Shown: in pieces, positions 9,237 to 18,326 of the stretch
Layout: each line of letters starts with the position of its first letter
Numbering within the stretch: the stretch's first letter is position 1
Assembly: GCF_947496775.1 (NCBI RefSeq)
Contig: NZ_CANMDU010000004.1
Location: 124,001-188,000, forward strand
Length of the DNA: 64,000 nt
Reading direction: 5' to 3'
Source: an uncultured Maribacter sp.
GTDB taxonomy: Bacteria > Bacteroidota > Bacteroidia > Flavobacteriales > Flavobacteriaceae
Position numbers and translations under genes: made by a program
Notes under the pieces: generated by a model
What the model was told of the DNA's origin: nothing
What the model saw: the letters and a program-made list of their open reading frames with translations, nothing else
Databases searched by the model: none

Positions 9237-9244
9237 TATATTTG
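9237..9244 (+). promoter_or_regulatory. Bacteroidetes -7 box of the 11-mer-repeat lipoprotein gene
   Basis: TATATTTG matches TAnnTTTG exactly and leaves a leader of 36 bases before the ATG at 9281. No TTTG -33 box is found at the usual spacing. Confidence 0.5.
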
Positions 9245-9280
9245 CGTTGAAAACATATTAAACACTAAAAAACATTCACA

Positions 9281-9658
9281 ATGAAAAAAGTAATTTTAGG
9301 ATCAATTTTAATGGTTGCATTAAGTGTATCTTTTGTTTCCTGTAGAGAAACTGCTGACAAAGCAAAAGACGCTACAGAAGCTGCTGCTGACGCTGCAACT
9401 GACGCTGCCGATGCTGCAGGAGAAGCTGCTGGTAATGCAGTTGATGCCGCTAAAGATGTAGCTGGTGATGCTGCTGACGCTGCTGGTAATGCAATTGACG
9501 CTACCAAAGACGCTGCAAATGGAGCTGTTGATGCTGCTAAAGACGCTGCGGGTAACGCAGTTGATGCAACCAAAGACGCTGCAAATGATGCTGCCGACAA
9601 AGCTAAAGATGCTGCAGGAGCTGCTGCTGATAAAGTTAAAGATGCAGTAAAGCACTAA
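9281..9658 (+). CDS. lipoprotein built of 11-residue Ala/Asp/Lys repeats (LEA-like)
   Basis: 125 aa. Residues 1–21 are a lipoprotein signal ending FVSC (lipid-bearing C21). From residue 44 the chain is seven consecutive 11-mers, each starting DAA: DAAGEAAGNAV, DAAKDVAGDAA, DAAGNAIDATK, DAANGAVDAAK, DAAGNAVDATK, DAANDAADKAK, DAAGAAADKVK. This is the period of LEA group 3 proteins and apolipoproteins, which form amphipathic helices on membranes or when drying. No enzyme motif. The repeat also creates long open frames on the opposite strand, which are artefacts. A stress-protective, membrane-lining role is inference only. Confidence 0.85.
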   Translation: MKKVILGSILMVALSVSFVSCRETADKAKDATEAAADAATDAADAAGEAAGNAVDAAKDVAGDAADAAGNAIDATKDAANGAVDAAKDAAGNAVDATKDAANDAADKAKDAAGAAADKVKDAVKH

Positions 9659-9670
9659 GAACTTATTCTC

Positions 9671-9710
9671 ATAAAAAAGGGCGAAACATTACTGTTTCGC
9701 CCTTTTTTAT
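9671..9710. terminator. bidirectional terminator between the repeat lipoprotein and the TonB receptor
   Basis: Perfect 17-bp inverted repeat, ATAAAAAAGGGCGAAAC (9671–9687) against GTTTCGCCCTTTTTTAT (9694–9710), with a 6-base loop. A and T runs on both sides allow termination of both convergent genes. Confidence 0.95.
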
Positions 9711-12140
9711 TTAAAATTGATATGCAATACCTAAAATAAAATTAATTCCGGGAGCAGTAATCCCCGAAGAATATGTTCTATATCTTTGGTTCGTAATATT
9801 TTCTAAACTAGTAGACATTTTAAACCTGGAAGCAATAGCGTACTGCGAACGAAAGTTAAGCGTGTACCATGACGGCGAGTACGGATTACCATCTTTATCT
9901 AAAGCATATATATAGTCTTTGTTCCTTTCTGAGGTAGCTAAGTTATTATAAGATATCTCTCCATTATAATTAACAAATAAGTCTGTTTTTAATTTTTGAT
10001 TTTTCCAAACTAAATGCAAATCTCCGAAAGTTGGAGATACATGCCTTGCAGGGGATTCGGTTCCGTCATCCTCTTCTTCTATCCCTTCCGTGAAGGTTAA
10101 ATTACCAGAAACAGAAAAACTTTCTGTCAAATACGCATCTAAACCAAATTCAAAGCCATAAACATAAGCTTTCGCAGCATTTTGCATAGCTTGTACGGTA
10201 CTTAACTCTCCATTATAAATTATTTCTGATTCTCCATTAAACAAAAAATCTCTTCGAACTAGTGCGTCTACTAAATAAGTATAAAATGCCGCTCCTTTTA
10301 AAACCAATTTGTCTTTAACATTTTTATGAACCCCTAACTCTACATTATAGGCATACTCTGGCTCCAAATCTAGATTAGGGACTACAACGGAGCCAGGTTC
10401 TGAATCAAAAACTTTACCTACATCATCTATATTAGGAGATCTAAAACCGGTTGATCCATTACATGTTATTTGCAGGTTTTTTTGAGGAAACCAACTTAAC
10501 CCCAAACTTCCTGTTAAAGCCCCTGTACTTAACGTGGCATTATCAAATGGAAAGGGATAAAAAGTAGTGTCAAAGTCTGCATTTATCCAAACATGACTAT
10601 ATCGTAAACCCGATAAAAACGTAAAATTAGGCTTAGCCTTATATTCTCCATTTACATAGCCAGCAACGGTTTTCCAACTAGAACCGTTCGGATATCTTGA
10701 TGGAGCCTCTTCTGTTTCTCCTGTATCTAGGTTCTTTTCTATTCCTTTAGAATATACTTTGTTAAAAATAAACTCGCCTCCGTAATACAACCGTAAATCT
10801 CCAATTTTTTTATTTTCAAAATCTAAGTTTGTAGATAACGCATCTACTTTCTCATTCGTAGAATACAAATTAGTATCTCCAAAATATCTACTGTTTCTAC
10901 TTTCCTCAAAGTATTGATATGCTGTTGTAATTTTTAAACCATCATAAAACTTACCATTCCCTTTTTTATGTAATTGCATATTAGCCATGAACCATTTTTG
11001 TGGTCCATAGTACCAATCTCCATAACGCAAACTCACCCCATCACTTGATGGTCTAATTAAACGATCATACCTGGAATAATCTGAGGTTTCCGAATAATAA
11101 GTTCCCAAGTTTAAATCCCATTTACGATTAGGTTTAAACAAAACTTTTTGCATAATGTTTATCTGACTATAGCCGCTAGTAACTTGTTTTCTAGGAGTAT
11201 CATTAGGTATCAATACATCTTGCCCCTCGACTCTTTTTACGTAGAAATTCCTTAAATAGGAGTCGGGACCAGAACTACCCATTTGCAAGTCTTGAAAATC
11301 ATTATAAGTAACGCTTGTTAACAAACCCCATTTTTTCTTCCCAACATTAACATTAGCGTGTATAGTATTTTCCATATTGGAAGTTGAAAAACGATAATTG
11401 GCATTTCCGGATACGGCCAAACTATCTCCCATAGAAAGACTTGCTTTTTTGGTGTAAAAATTCATCACCCCTCCTATAGCATCACTACCATAAATAACAG
11501 AGCCAGGTCCAAATATTATTTCTGTATTCTCAATTGTAAAAGGGTCTACAGAAATAACATTTTGTACGTTTCCACCTCTAAAAATCGCATTATTCATACG
11601 AACCCCATCTACGGAAATCAATAATCTGTTCGTTGCAAACCCCCTAATCATAGGGCTGCCTCCTCCTAACTGACTTTTTTGCACAAACACTTTTCCGCTT
11701 TTTTGTAAAACATCCGCAGTCGTTTGTGGGGTTGTAAAAGCAATACTTTTAGCATTTACGGAAACTATCTTATTAGGAATATCTTTTTTTTGCTGTTCCC
11801 ATTTAGAAATAGACATTACCACCTCATCTAATTCGTTTGGTTTTAAAACCAACGAAACTCTATGGTTATGCTTAACAATTTGCGTTTTAGTGTTCTTATA
11901 AATATCGTAACTAATATGTTTAAAAATAATACGCTCGCTAGAACCAAATTCTGCTAAATTACAGTACCCGTTAAAATCTGTAATAGTGGTTTTTGTTTTG
12001 CTGCTATTATATACTGCTACATTAACTATAGGTTCGTTAGTAATACCGTCCACAACCCTAATTTCTTGAGCGGAAATAAGGTTAAAAAAAAGGAATAACA
12101 TTAGTAAACCTACATTTTTCATACTAACTAAAAACTTCAT
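9711..12140 (-). CDS. TonB-dependent outer-membrane receptor
   Basis: 809 aa. Signal peptide; then a carboxypeptidase-regulatory-like beta sandwich (residues ~25–110, IRVVDGITNEPIVNVAVYN); then the plug domain (QKSGKVFVQKSQLGGGSPMI, RLLISVDGVRMNN, IIFGPGSVIYGSDAIGG); then a 22-strand barrel ending in the aromatic residue typical of outer-membrane proteins (FILGIAYQF). It takes up a siderophore, haem, vitamin or similar ligand; the substrate cannot be told. The annotated start overlaps recO by 17 bases; a second ATG at 12122, one base past the recO stop, gives a cleaner signal peptide (MKNVGLLMLFLFFNLISAQ) and may be the true start. Confidence 0.93.
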   Translation of the reverse strand: MKFLVSMKNVGLLMLFLFFNLISAQEIRVVDGITNEPIVNVAVYNSSKTKTTITDFNGYCNLAEFGSSERIIFKHISYDIYKNTKTQIVKHNHRVSLVLKPNELDEVVMSISKWEQQKKDIPNKIVSVNAKSIAFTTPQTTADVLQKSGKVFVQKSQLGGGSPMIRGFATNRLLISVDGVRMNNAIFRGGNVQNVISVDPFTIENTEIIFGPGSVIYGSDAIGGVMNFYTKKASLSMGDSLAVSGNANYRFSTSNMENTIHANVNVGKKKWGLLTSVTYNDFQDLQMGSSGPDSYLRNFYVKRVEGQDVLIPNDTPRKQVTSGYSQINIMQKVLFKPNRKWDLNLGTYYSETSDYSRYDRLIRPSSDGVSLRYGDWYYGPQKWFMANMQLHKKGNGKFYDGLKITTAYQYFEESRNSRYFGDTNLYSTNEKVDALSTNLDFENKKIGDLRLYYGGEFIFNKVYSKGIEKNLDTGETEEAPSRYPNGSSWKTVAGYVNGEYKAKPNFTFLSGLRYSHVWINADFDTTFYPFPFDNATLSTGALTGSLGLSWFPQKNLQITCNGSTGFRSPNIDDVGKVFDSEPGSVVVPNLDLEPEYAYNVELGVHKNVKDKLVLKGAAFYTYLVDALVRRDFLFNGESEIIYNGELSTVQAMQNAAKAYVYGFEFGLDAYLTESFSVSGNLTFTEGIEEEDDGTESPARHVSPTFGDLHLVWKNQKLKTDLFVNYNGEISYNNLATSERNKDYIYALDKDGNPYSPSWYTLNFRSQYAIASRFKMSTSLENITNQRYRTYSSGITAPGINFILGIAYQF

Positions 12141-12843
12141 TTAAGACGTCTAACGATTTGGGTTTTCTAAATCCCTGCAAATGTAATTCAAAATACAGAA
12201 TAAGCGATCTTAATAACTCTTGCCTACCTAGCTTATTTAGGCTAATGGTATGTAGTGCATCAAAATTTATGCCCAATAGGGTTTTAAAATTGAGCAAATT
12301 ATCATTTTGTAAAATAGGGTTTAAAGAAGGGGTGTTTATAAACTCTCCTTCTAACAAATCGAAATAAGATTCATGGCTATTCGTTGTATCCGGAAATATT
12401 CCCAAATACTTAGTTAAATGCAATAAAAAATAAAGATGAAAATTAGCAATTTTATCATTCGTATCTAACCATTGCAACATAGTTTCTAAATACAAAAACA
12501 AATCTTCATTGCTCTCCTCTTCATGAATACTATTACCCAACATTTCTGATAAAAAAAGAGTCATGGCGTTTTTTGCTATTTGCGAATGTAAGGTTTGGTA
12601 ATGAAAATTTACTTTGGCTTCTTTAATACTTTCTAAAGTACCTTTGTTTCTATGATTAGCAACTATGTCTAACTGCATTAAAGGTTGAAAATAAGCTGTT
12701 TTTAACCTTCCTTTTTTTGAAGCTAAAACTCCCTTTAATAAGTAGGATTTAAGGCCATCCGAAGCTGTAAATGCTTTTACAATTAAACTTGTGTCCCCGT
12801 ATTTTAAGGAAGACAAAATTATGGCCTTAGTTGTTATTTGCAT
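12124..12843 (-). CDS. recO: DNA repair protein RecO
   Basis: 239 aa, normal for the family. The N-terminal OB-fold starts with the typical TKAIILSSLKYGDTSLIVKA and includes GRLKTAYFQPLMQLDIV. The helical C-terminal domain has lost the zinc cysteines seen in some members, as is common in Bacteroidetes. RecO anneals SSB-coated strands and, with RecR, loads RecA in gap repair. The 3' end overlaps the beginning of the TonB receptor gene. Confidence 0.93.
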   Translation of the reverse strand: MQITTKAIILSSLKYGDTSLIVKAFTASDGLKSYLLKGVLASKKGRLKTAYFQPLMQLDIVANHRNKGTLESIKEAKVNFHYQTLHSQIAKNAMTLFLSEMLGNSIHEEESNEDLFLYLETMLQWLDTNDKIANFHLYFLLHLTKYLGIFPDTTNSHESYFDLLEGEFINTPSLNPILQNDNLLNFKTLLGINFDALHTISLNKLGRQELLRSLILYFELHLQGFRKPKSLDVLNEVFS

Positions 12844-12882
12844 AAATAATATTAAATCTAATCAAAGATAATTGTAATATAA

Positions 12883-12914
12883 CAAAAAAGGCTCTCCAGA
12901 ACACCGGAAAGCCT
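12883..12914 (-). terminator. gdhA terminator
   Basis: On the minus strand AGGCTTTCCGG and CTGGAGAGCCT pair with few mismatches, followed by TTTTTTG. It lies 26 bases past the gdhA stop. Confidence 0.8.
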
Positions 12915-12940
12915 AATTCTATACTTAATCCTAAAAAGAA

Positions 12941-14284
12941 TTATATAACGCCTTGCGCTAACATAGCATCTGCTACTTTAACAAAACCAGCAATATTTGC
13001 TCCTTTAACATAGTTACAATATCCATCTTCTTCCAAACCAAATTCGATGCAAGAATTATGAATATCAGCCATAATTCCTTTTAATCTTTCGTCTACTTCT
13101 TCTCTTGTCCAGCTAATTCTTAAGGAGTTCTGGGACATTTCTAAACCAGAGGTAGCCACACCACCTGCATTTGAAGCTTTTCCTGGAGCAAAAAGTATTT
13201 TAGCATCATGAAAAGCATGGATAGCGTCTGCTGTAGAAGGCATATTTGCTCCTTCTGCTACACAAATACAGCCATTAGCAATTAACTCTTTAGCATGTTC
13301 CACATTTAATTCATTTTGTGTTGCACATGGTAAAGCAATATCGCAAGCTACACTCCAAGGTTTTTCTCCTGCATGATAGGTGGCTGAACTATACTTTTTA
13401 GTATATTCGGATATACGGGCTCTTTTATTATTTTTTAAATCCATAACAAAAGCCAATTTCTCTGTATCAATACCATCTTTGTCATAAATATATCCAGCAG
13501 AATCGGATAAAGTAACCACTTTACCTCCTAATTGAATTACTTTTTCTGCTGCATATTGCGCAACGTTACCAGATCCAGAAAGAACCACTGTTTTACCAGC
13601 AACATCTTTACCTTGCGTTTTTAGCATACTTTCTGCAAAATACACTGTGCCATAACCAGTAGCCTCAGGACGTATTTTGGAACCTCCCCAAGAGAGTCCT
13701 TTTCCTGTTAATACTCCGGTAAATTCGTTTCTAATTTTCTTATACATTCCAAAAAGGAATCCTATTTCTCTTGCTCCGACACCAATATCTCCAGCAGGAA
13801 CATCTGTGTTTGGACCAATATGTCTGTTTAGCTCTAACATAAAGGCATGGCAAAAACGCATTACTTCATCATCTGACTTTCCTTTAGGATCAAAATCGGA
13901 ACCACCTTTACCACCACCCATTGGCAGTGTAGTTAAACTATTTTTAAATACTTGCTCAAAAGCTAAGAACTTTAAGATACTGGCATTCACAGAAGGATGA
14001 AAACGCAAACCACCTTTATACGGGCCAATTGCAGAATTCATTTGTATGCGATATCCTCTATTTACATGTATCTCTCCTTGGTCATCTACCCAAGCAACTC
14101 TAAACGAGATTAATCGTTCTGGCTCTACCATTCTCAAAAGAACGTTTTTACCATTATATATTTCATTTTTAGCAATGTATGGTATCACAGTTTCTGCTAC
14201 CTCTTGTACTGCTTGGATGAACTCAGGTTCATGGCCATTTCTGGCTATCACCTCATCCATAAAACCTTTAATTTTTGCTTCCAT
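12941..14284 (-). CDS. gdhA: NADP-specific glutamate dehydrogenase
   Basis: 447 aa, the length of the hexameric bacterial enzyme. Reductively aminates 2-oxoglutarate with ammonium and NADPH to glutamate. Visible: the substrate-binding block GPYKGGLRFHPSVN, the catalytic lysine region PMGGGKGGSDFDPKG, PAGDIGVGAREIGF, and the Rossmann fold VVLSGSGNVAQYAAEK. Family I (small) hexameric type. It is a single-gene unit: its own terminator lies downstream and 210 bases separate it from the next gene upstream. Confidence 0.96.
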   Translation of the reverse strand: MEAKIKGFMDEVIARNGHEPEFIQAVQEVAETVIPYIAKNEIYNGKNVLLRMVEPERLISFRVAWVDDQGEIHVNRGYRIQMNSAIGPYKGGLRFHPSVNASILKFLAFEQVFKNSLTTLPMGGGKGGSDFDPKGKSDDEVMRFCHAFMLELNRHIGPNTDVPAGDIGVGAREIGFLFGMYKKIRNEFTGVLTGKGLSWGGSKIRPEATGYGTVYFAESMLKTQGKDVAGKTVVLSGSGNVAQYAAEKVIQLGGKVVTLSDSAGYIYDKDGIDTEKLAFVMDLKNNKRARISEYTKKYSSATYHAGEKPWSVACDIALPCATQNELNVEHAKELIANGCICVAEGANMPSTADAIHAFHDAKILFAPGKASNAGGVATSGLEMSQNSLRISWTREEVDERLKGIMADIHNSCIEFGLEEDGYCNYVKGANIAGFVKVADAMLAQGVI

Positions 14285-14494
14285 AAAGCTAATTTAATAT
14301 CTTATTAATATTGATAATTTGAAAATATAACGGCGAAATTATGACATTACTATAATTATATTGCTATTTTTTTTCGTTAAATTATCATAAAATCAATAAG
14401 GAAAGTATTTTCCTACTAGATGTAAGTTTGTATTTTTTTATTCTTTTTGCAATAATATTTTATATAACTTAAGATTGTTCTAAACCATAACAAG

Positions 14495-15649
14495 TTAACT
14501 TAAAGCATTCTCCAAATCCTTTATTAAATCTTGTACATCTTCTATTCCAACACTAACTCTAATTAATGCATCTTTAATACCAATTTTTTCTCGTTCTTCT
14601 TTTGGCATGCTTCCATGAGACATACTAGCAGGATGCCCCACCAAACTTTCTACACCGCCAAGAGATTCTGCTAAGGTAAAAAGGGATAGTTTTTTTATAA
14701 TCTCTATAGCTCTATTATAATCCCCTTCTTTAGGCATAAAAGATACCATCCCGCCAAAATATTTCATTTGATTTTTAGCAATTTCGTGATTAGGGTGGTT
14801 CTTAAAACCAGGCCAATATACTTTTTCTACTCTCGGGTGTTGATTAAGGAATTTCGCTATAGTAGCTGTATTTTCGCAATGCCGTTGCATTCTTACATGT
14901 AATGTTTTAATTCCTCTAAGAACTAAAAAGCTATCCATGGGTCCGCAAACGGCTCCACTTGCATTCTGAATAAAGTAAAGTTTATTTGCCAGTTCTTTTT
15001 CCTTAACGACAATACCACCAACTACAGTATCGCTATGACCTCCTAAATATTTAGTTGCAGAATGCATTACTATATCCCCTCCCAAATCTATAGGTCTTTG
15101 CAAATATGGTGTTGCAAAAGTATTGTCCACCGCCACAAGTAGTTTATGCTCCTTAGCTATATTTGTTATTGCCTTAATATCTAATATATTCAGCATAGGA
15201 TTGGTAGGGGTTTCCATCCAAATAAGCTTTGTGTTCTTTGTTATATAATTTTCAATAGTCTCTACATCGTGCATATTTATAAAATGAAAAACTAATCCGT
15301 ATTTCTCAAAAACTTCTTTAAACAATCTAAAACTTCCTCCATACAAATCGTAATTCGATAAAATTTCATCTCCAGGATTAAACAATTTCATTATGGCATC
15401 AATAGCAGCCAAGCCACTTCCAAAAGCCAAACCATAATTTCCGTTTTCTATACTTGCTAAAGAATTTTCCAACGCTGTACGTGTTGGGTTTGCACTCCTT
15501 GCATAAGCATAGCCTTTATGCTTTCCAGGCGTAACTTGGGCAAATGTTGAAGTTTGATATATTGGTGGCATAATAGCTCCATACCCTTTCTCTAGTTCTT
15601 GCCCTCCATGTATAGTTTTACTATTAAACTTTAAATCTTCTTTATTCAT
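14495..15649 (-). CDS. PLP-dependent trans-sulfuration enzyme (cystathionine gamma-synthase/lyase family)
   Basis: 384 aa, fold-type I PLP enzyme of Cys/Met metabolism. Markers: the YQTSTF block, YAYARSANPTRTALE, the phosphate-binding GSGLAAIDAI, the Asp of VAVDNTFATPYLQRP that holds the pyridine nitrogen, the PLP lysine in HSATKYLGGHSD, and ESLGGVESLVGHPASMSH near the end. Sequence alone does not separate cystathionine gamma-synthase (metB) from gamma-lyase or O-acetylhomoserine sulfhydrylase; the PMDSFLVLRGIKTLHVRM block fits synthase/lyase. No methionine-pathway neighbour helps. Confidence 0.92.
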   Translation of the reverse strand: MNKEDLKFNSKTIHGGQELEKGYGAIMPPIYQTSTFAQVTPGKHKGYAYARSANPTRTALENSLASIENGNYGLAFGSGLAAIDAIMKLFNPGDEILSNYDLYGGSFRLFKEVFEKYGLVFHFINMHDVETIENYITKNTKLIWMETPTNPMLNILDIKAITNIAKEHKLLVAVDNTFATPYLQRPIDLGGDIVMHSATKYLGGHSDTVVGGIVVKEKELANKLYFIQNASGAVCGPMDSFLVLRGIKTLHVRMQRHCENTATIAKFLNQHPRVEKVYWPGFKNHPNHEIAKNQMKYFGGMVSFMPKEGDYNRAIEIIKKLSLFTLAESLGGVESLVGHPASMSHGSMPKEEREKIGIKDALIRVSVGIEDVQDLIKDLENALS

Positions 15650-15714
15650 AAAATAGAATTAACTTAGTCGAAAATCGTATTGCTTGTAATACCTTTTAAA
15701 TTTACACTATTCTC

Positions 15715-15744
15715 TTTGGGGATAATAATGAAGGTGTATTTTTG
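15715..15744 (+). promoter_or_regulatory. promoter of the DUF3298-type lipoprotein gene
   Basis: TTTG at 15715–15718 and TATTTTTG at 15737–15744, separated by 18 bases, match the Bacteroidetes -33/-7 pair. The ATG at 15771 follows 26 bases later. Confidence 0.7.
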
Positions 15745-15770
15745 TGTAATAAAAATAGTACCCCTCAGAT

Positions 15771-16514
15771 ATGAAACCTATATATATTGCTTTCTTTTTT
15801 TTAATAATTGTAACTAGTTGTAAAGATGAATCTTTATTATCGTTTGAGCCTATAGTAATTGAAGAAGCGGAATGCGACACTTGTCCTGTCGTAAAAATTA
15901 ATATCCCTAAAGCTTTGGAAAATGACAAAATTGATAATGCTATAAACACAGCTATAAGAGAAGAAATTATAACGCTTCTTAATTTTGATGAATCCGTAGA
16001 AATAAACTCTATAAAAACAGCGATTTCCTCTTTTAAAAATGGATACTCCGATCTAATGAAAAAATTCCCAGAAGAATCTACCAAATGGGAAGCCTCTATC
16101 ACTGGTGCAGTTTCTTATGAGGACAAAAACGTAATATCCATTATGCTCACCTCTTATTTATTTACTGGAGGTGCTCATGGATATACCTCCACTAGATTTT
16201 TAAATTTTAATAAGAAAAAAGGAGTGGAACTAGAAAATTGGGAGCTTTTTAATACCGATTTTGATTTTGTAAAATTTGCCGAACTTAAGTTTAGAATACA
16301 AGAAGATATATCGCAAAACGCGCCTATTAATAACACTGGTTTTATGTTCGAAGATGATTCTTATTCTCTACCAGCAAATATAGGGTATACCAAAAATGGA
16401 TTGCAACTTTTATACAACCAATACGAAATAGCTTCTTATGCAGATGGCCCAATTACTCTAACCATTCCTTATTCAGAAGTTAAAAAATATCTCCTTATAA
16501 AATTAAAGCTCTAA
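15771..16514 (+). CDS. DUF3298/DUF4163-type lipoprotein (RsiV-like fold)
   Basis: 247 aa. Lipoprotein signal KPIYIAFFFLIIVTSC (lipid-bearing Cys about residue 18). The body follows the DUF4163 N-half (INIPKALENDKIDNAINTAI) and DUF3298 C-half (SYLFTGGAHGYTSTRFLNF and a terminal PITLTIPYSEVKKYL). This fold is shared with the extracellular part of the lysozyme-binding anti-sigma factor RsiV, but here there is no sigma-binding segment. Function is unknown. It ends with a 4-base overlap with the convergent DinB-like gene. Confidence 0.85.
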   Translation: MKPIYIAFFFLIIVTSCKDESLLSFEPIVIEEAECDTCPVVKINIPKALENDKIDNAINTAIREEIITLLNFDESVEINSIKTAISSFKNGYSDLMKKFPEESTKWEASITGAVSYEDKNVISIMLTSYLFTGGAHGYTSTRFLNFNKKKGVELENWELFNTDFDFVKFAELKFRIQEDISQNAPINNTGFMFEDDSYSLPANIGYTKNGLQLLYNQYEIASYADGPITLTIPYSEVKKYLLIKLKL

Positions 16515-16975
16515 TTACTTAATAAAGCTTTTTCTAAAGAAAGAATTACCCCTAAATGCACCCCTTCATGGTATACATTAAAGGCTATAGCATCTTCCAC
16601 ATTAGTAAGTGTAATTTTTGGCGTAGTGGTGTACTCATTAAACTCTTTAAAAATTCCATTATTATAATCTTCTTCTACCCATTCGGCAGTAGAAAATAAA
16701 AAGGCAGACATCATTTCTATTTCCTCATCTGTAGCTGTACCGTCTGGTACAGTTCCTTTTTTATACTTATCAATAATAGCGGTATCTATTTTCATCTCTA
16801 AATTACTCATTTTATAAACGAGTAATTGCTGCGTTACTACTACATGTGCAATATTCCACCAAATACTATTTCTAAAACCCTCTGGTATTTTAACCAATTG
16901 TTCCTTCGGTGTATTTTCTAATATTCTATACAATATTTTTCTATTCTTTAAAGTAATATCAAATAGCTTTTCCAC
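16511..16975 (-). CDS. DinB-like protein
   Basis: 154 aa four-helix bundle of the DinB/YfiT superfamily. NSIWWNIAHVVVTQQLLVYK and the terminal FNVYHEGVHLGVILSLEKA supply histidines in the positions that bind a metal ion in the family. Relatives are thiol-dependent S-transferases or have no known activity, so no reaction can be assigned. It is convergent with the preceding lipoprotein. Confidence 0.85.
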   Translation of the reverse strand: MEKLFDITLKNRKILYRILENTPKEQLVKIPEGFRNSIWWNIAHVVVTQQLLVYKMSNLEMKIDTAIIDKYKKGTVPDGTATDEEIEMMSAFLFSTAEWVEEDYNNGIFKEFNEYTTTPKITLTNVEDAIAFNVYHEGVHLGVILSLEKALLSN

Positions 16976-17082
16976 TAAGATTATTTTTTAGAGTTACAAG
17001 GATTCCTTTTACTCTATCAAAAATAGAACATTACCTTTAAATATGGTTTCTTTGCCAAATAAATATCTAAATAGATTTCGAT

Positions 17083-17436
17083 ATGAAAAAATTGTATCAT
17101 TTAAGCACTTGCGATACCTGTAAAAGAATAATTAAAGAATTACAGCCACTAGATGGCTTTACGCTCCAAGATATTAAAAATGATAGTATTACTTCTGAAC
17201 AATTAGCAGAAATGCATGCTCTTTCTGGTTCCTATGAATCTTTGTTTAGTAAAAGAGCTAGATTATTTAAAGAAAGAAATTTAAAAGAAAAAGCTTTAAC
17301 CGAAAACGATTATAAAGAGCTTATTTTAGAACACTATACCTTTCTTAAAAGGCCTGTGTTAATAAATAGCAACAAAATCTTTATCGGAAATAGTAAAAAA
17401 ACGGTTGAAGCTGCCAAACTAAATATACATTCTTGA
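17083..17436 (+). CDS. ArsC/Spx-family thioredoxin-fold protein
   Basis: 117 aa. Thioredoxin-like fold starting KKLYHLSTCDTCKRIIKEL with C10-x-x-C13, as in Spx/YffB/ArsC proteins; the C-terminal LKRPVLINSNKIFIGNS is the family's cis-proline loop. It is annotated widely as arsenate reductase, but the Spx-like CxxC and absence of arsenic-resistance neighbours make that unproven. Its TGA overlaps the TTG start of the next gene, so the two are translationally coupled. Confidence 0.85.
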   Translation: MKKLYHLSTCDTCKRIIKELQPLDGFTLQDIKNDSITSEQLAEMHALSGSYESLFSKRARLFKERNLKEKALTENDYKELILEHYTFLKRPVLINSNKIFIGNSKKTVEAAKLNIHS

Positions 17437-18326
17437 ACCAAAGAACACTTGCTATACTAGCCGCATTGGCGACTACAATTATATATGGTATTAACCATAC
17501 TGTCGCTAAGGGGGTAATGCCCATATATGTAAAACCTTTTGGTTTTATATTATTACGAGTTATTGGCGCTGCTATATTATTCTGGATAGCTTCTTTTTTT
17601 ATTCCAAAAGAGAAAATAGACAAACAAGATTGGCCTAAGTTAATACTTTGTTCCATATTTGGAATGGCCATTAATATGTTAGGTTTTTTTAAAGGACTAG
17701 AACTTTCTACTCCTATAAATAGTGCAGTATTAATTACTGTAACCCCAATAATTACGGTTATTTTATCTGCTTTTTTAATAAAAGAAAAAATAAAATTACT
17801 TAAAGCTACGGGAATTATAATTGGCTTTATAGGTGCTGTAACCCTTATCCTTTTTGGAGCAAAATCGGCACAGAATGCACCTAATATTCCTCTTGGAAAT
17901 ATCCTATTTATTGTTAACTGTGTTTGTTACGGAACTTACCTAATCCTCGTTAAAAAACTAATAGAAAAATACCACCTTTTTCGTTTAATGAAATGGATGT
18001 TTACTATAGGAATTGTAATTAACCTTCCTATTACTTTTTCGGAAGCAAGTCAAATTCAATGGGTATCTTTACCTATACATGCTATCGCCTCTATTGGTTT
18101 TGTAATTTTTTGCACTACGTTTTTAACCTATCTATTTAATGGTTTTGCTCTAACACAATTAAAAGCTTCTACGGTTAGTGCCTTTGTATACGTACAACCT
18201 TTAATAGGCATAATTTTTGCTCTTGTTACAGGAAAAGACACACTAAATACCTTAAAAATAGGAGCCACTCTTCTAATATTTATTGGTGTTTATTTAGCTA
18301 CCAAAAAACCTAAACTAAATCTTTAG
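17433..18326 (+). CDS. EamA/DMT-family transporter
   Basis: 297 aa integral membrane protein with about ten helices arranged as two EamA repeats (first ~8–140, second ~150–290; GFIGAVTLILFG and ATLLIFIGVYLATKK close the repeats). Family members export amino acids or other small metabolites; the substrate is unknown. The start is a TTG at 17433 that overlaps the stop of the ArsC/Spx-like gene. The 3' end overlaps the convergent thioesterase gene by 17 bases. Confidence 0.9.
   Translation: MNQRTLAILAALATTIIYGINHTVAKGVMPIYVKPFGFILLRVIGAAILFWIASFFIPKEKIDKQDWPKLILCSIFGMAINMLGFFKGLELSTPINSAVLITVTPIITVILSAFLIKEKIKLLKATGIIIGFIGAVTLILFGAKSAQNAPNIPLGNILFIVNCVCYGTYLILVKKLIEKYHLFRLMKWMFTIGIVINLPITFSEASQIQWVSLPIHAIASIGFVIFCTTFLTYLFNGFALTQLKASTVSAFVYVQPLIGIIFALVTGKDTLNTLKIGATLLIFIGVYLATKKPKLNL

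Noticed and set aside
9265-9655. Open frames on the minus strand (and a second plus frame) across the 11-mer lipoprotein
   Set aside because: They arise from the Ala/Asp codon repeats of the real gene; they lack promoters and give low-complexity Ser/Ala/Cys translations.
15707-16102. 131-codon minus-strand frame opposite the DUF3298-type gene
   Set aside because: The plus-strand gene has a lipoprotein signal, promoter and known domains; the other frame has none.
17083-17436. Arsenate resistance gene
   Set aside because: The CxxC thioredoxin fold is shared by Spx/YffB proteins and no ars genes are nearby, so only the superfamily is given.
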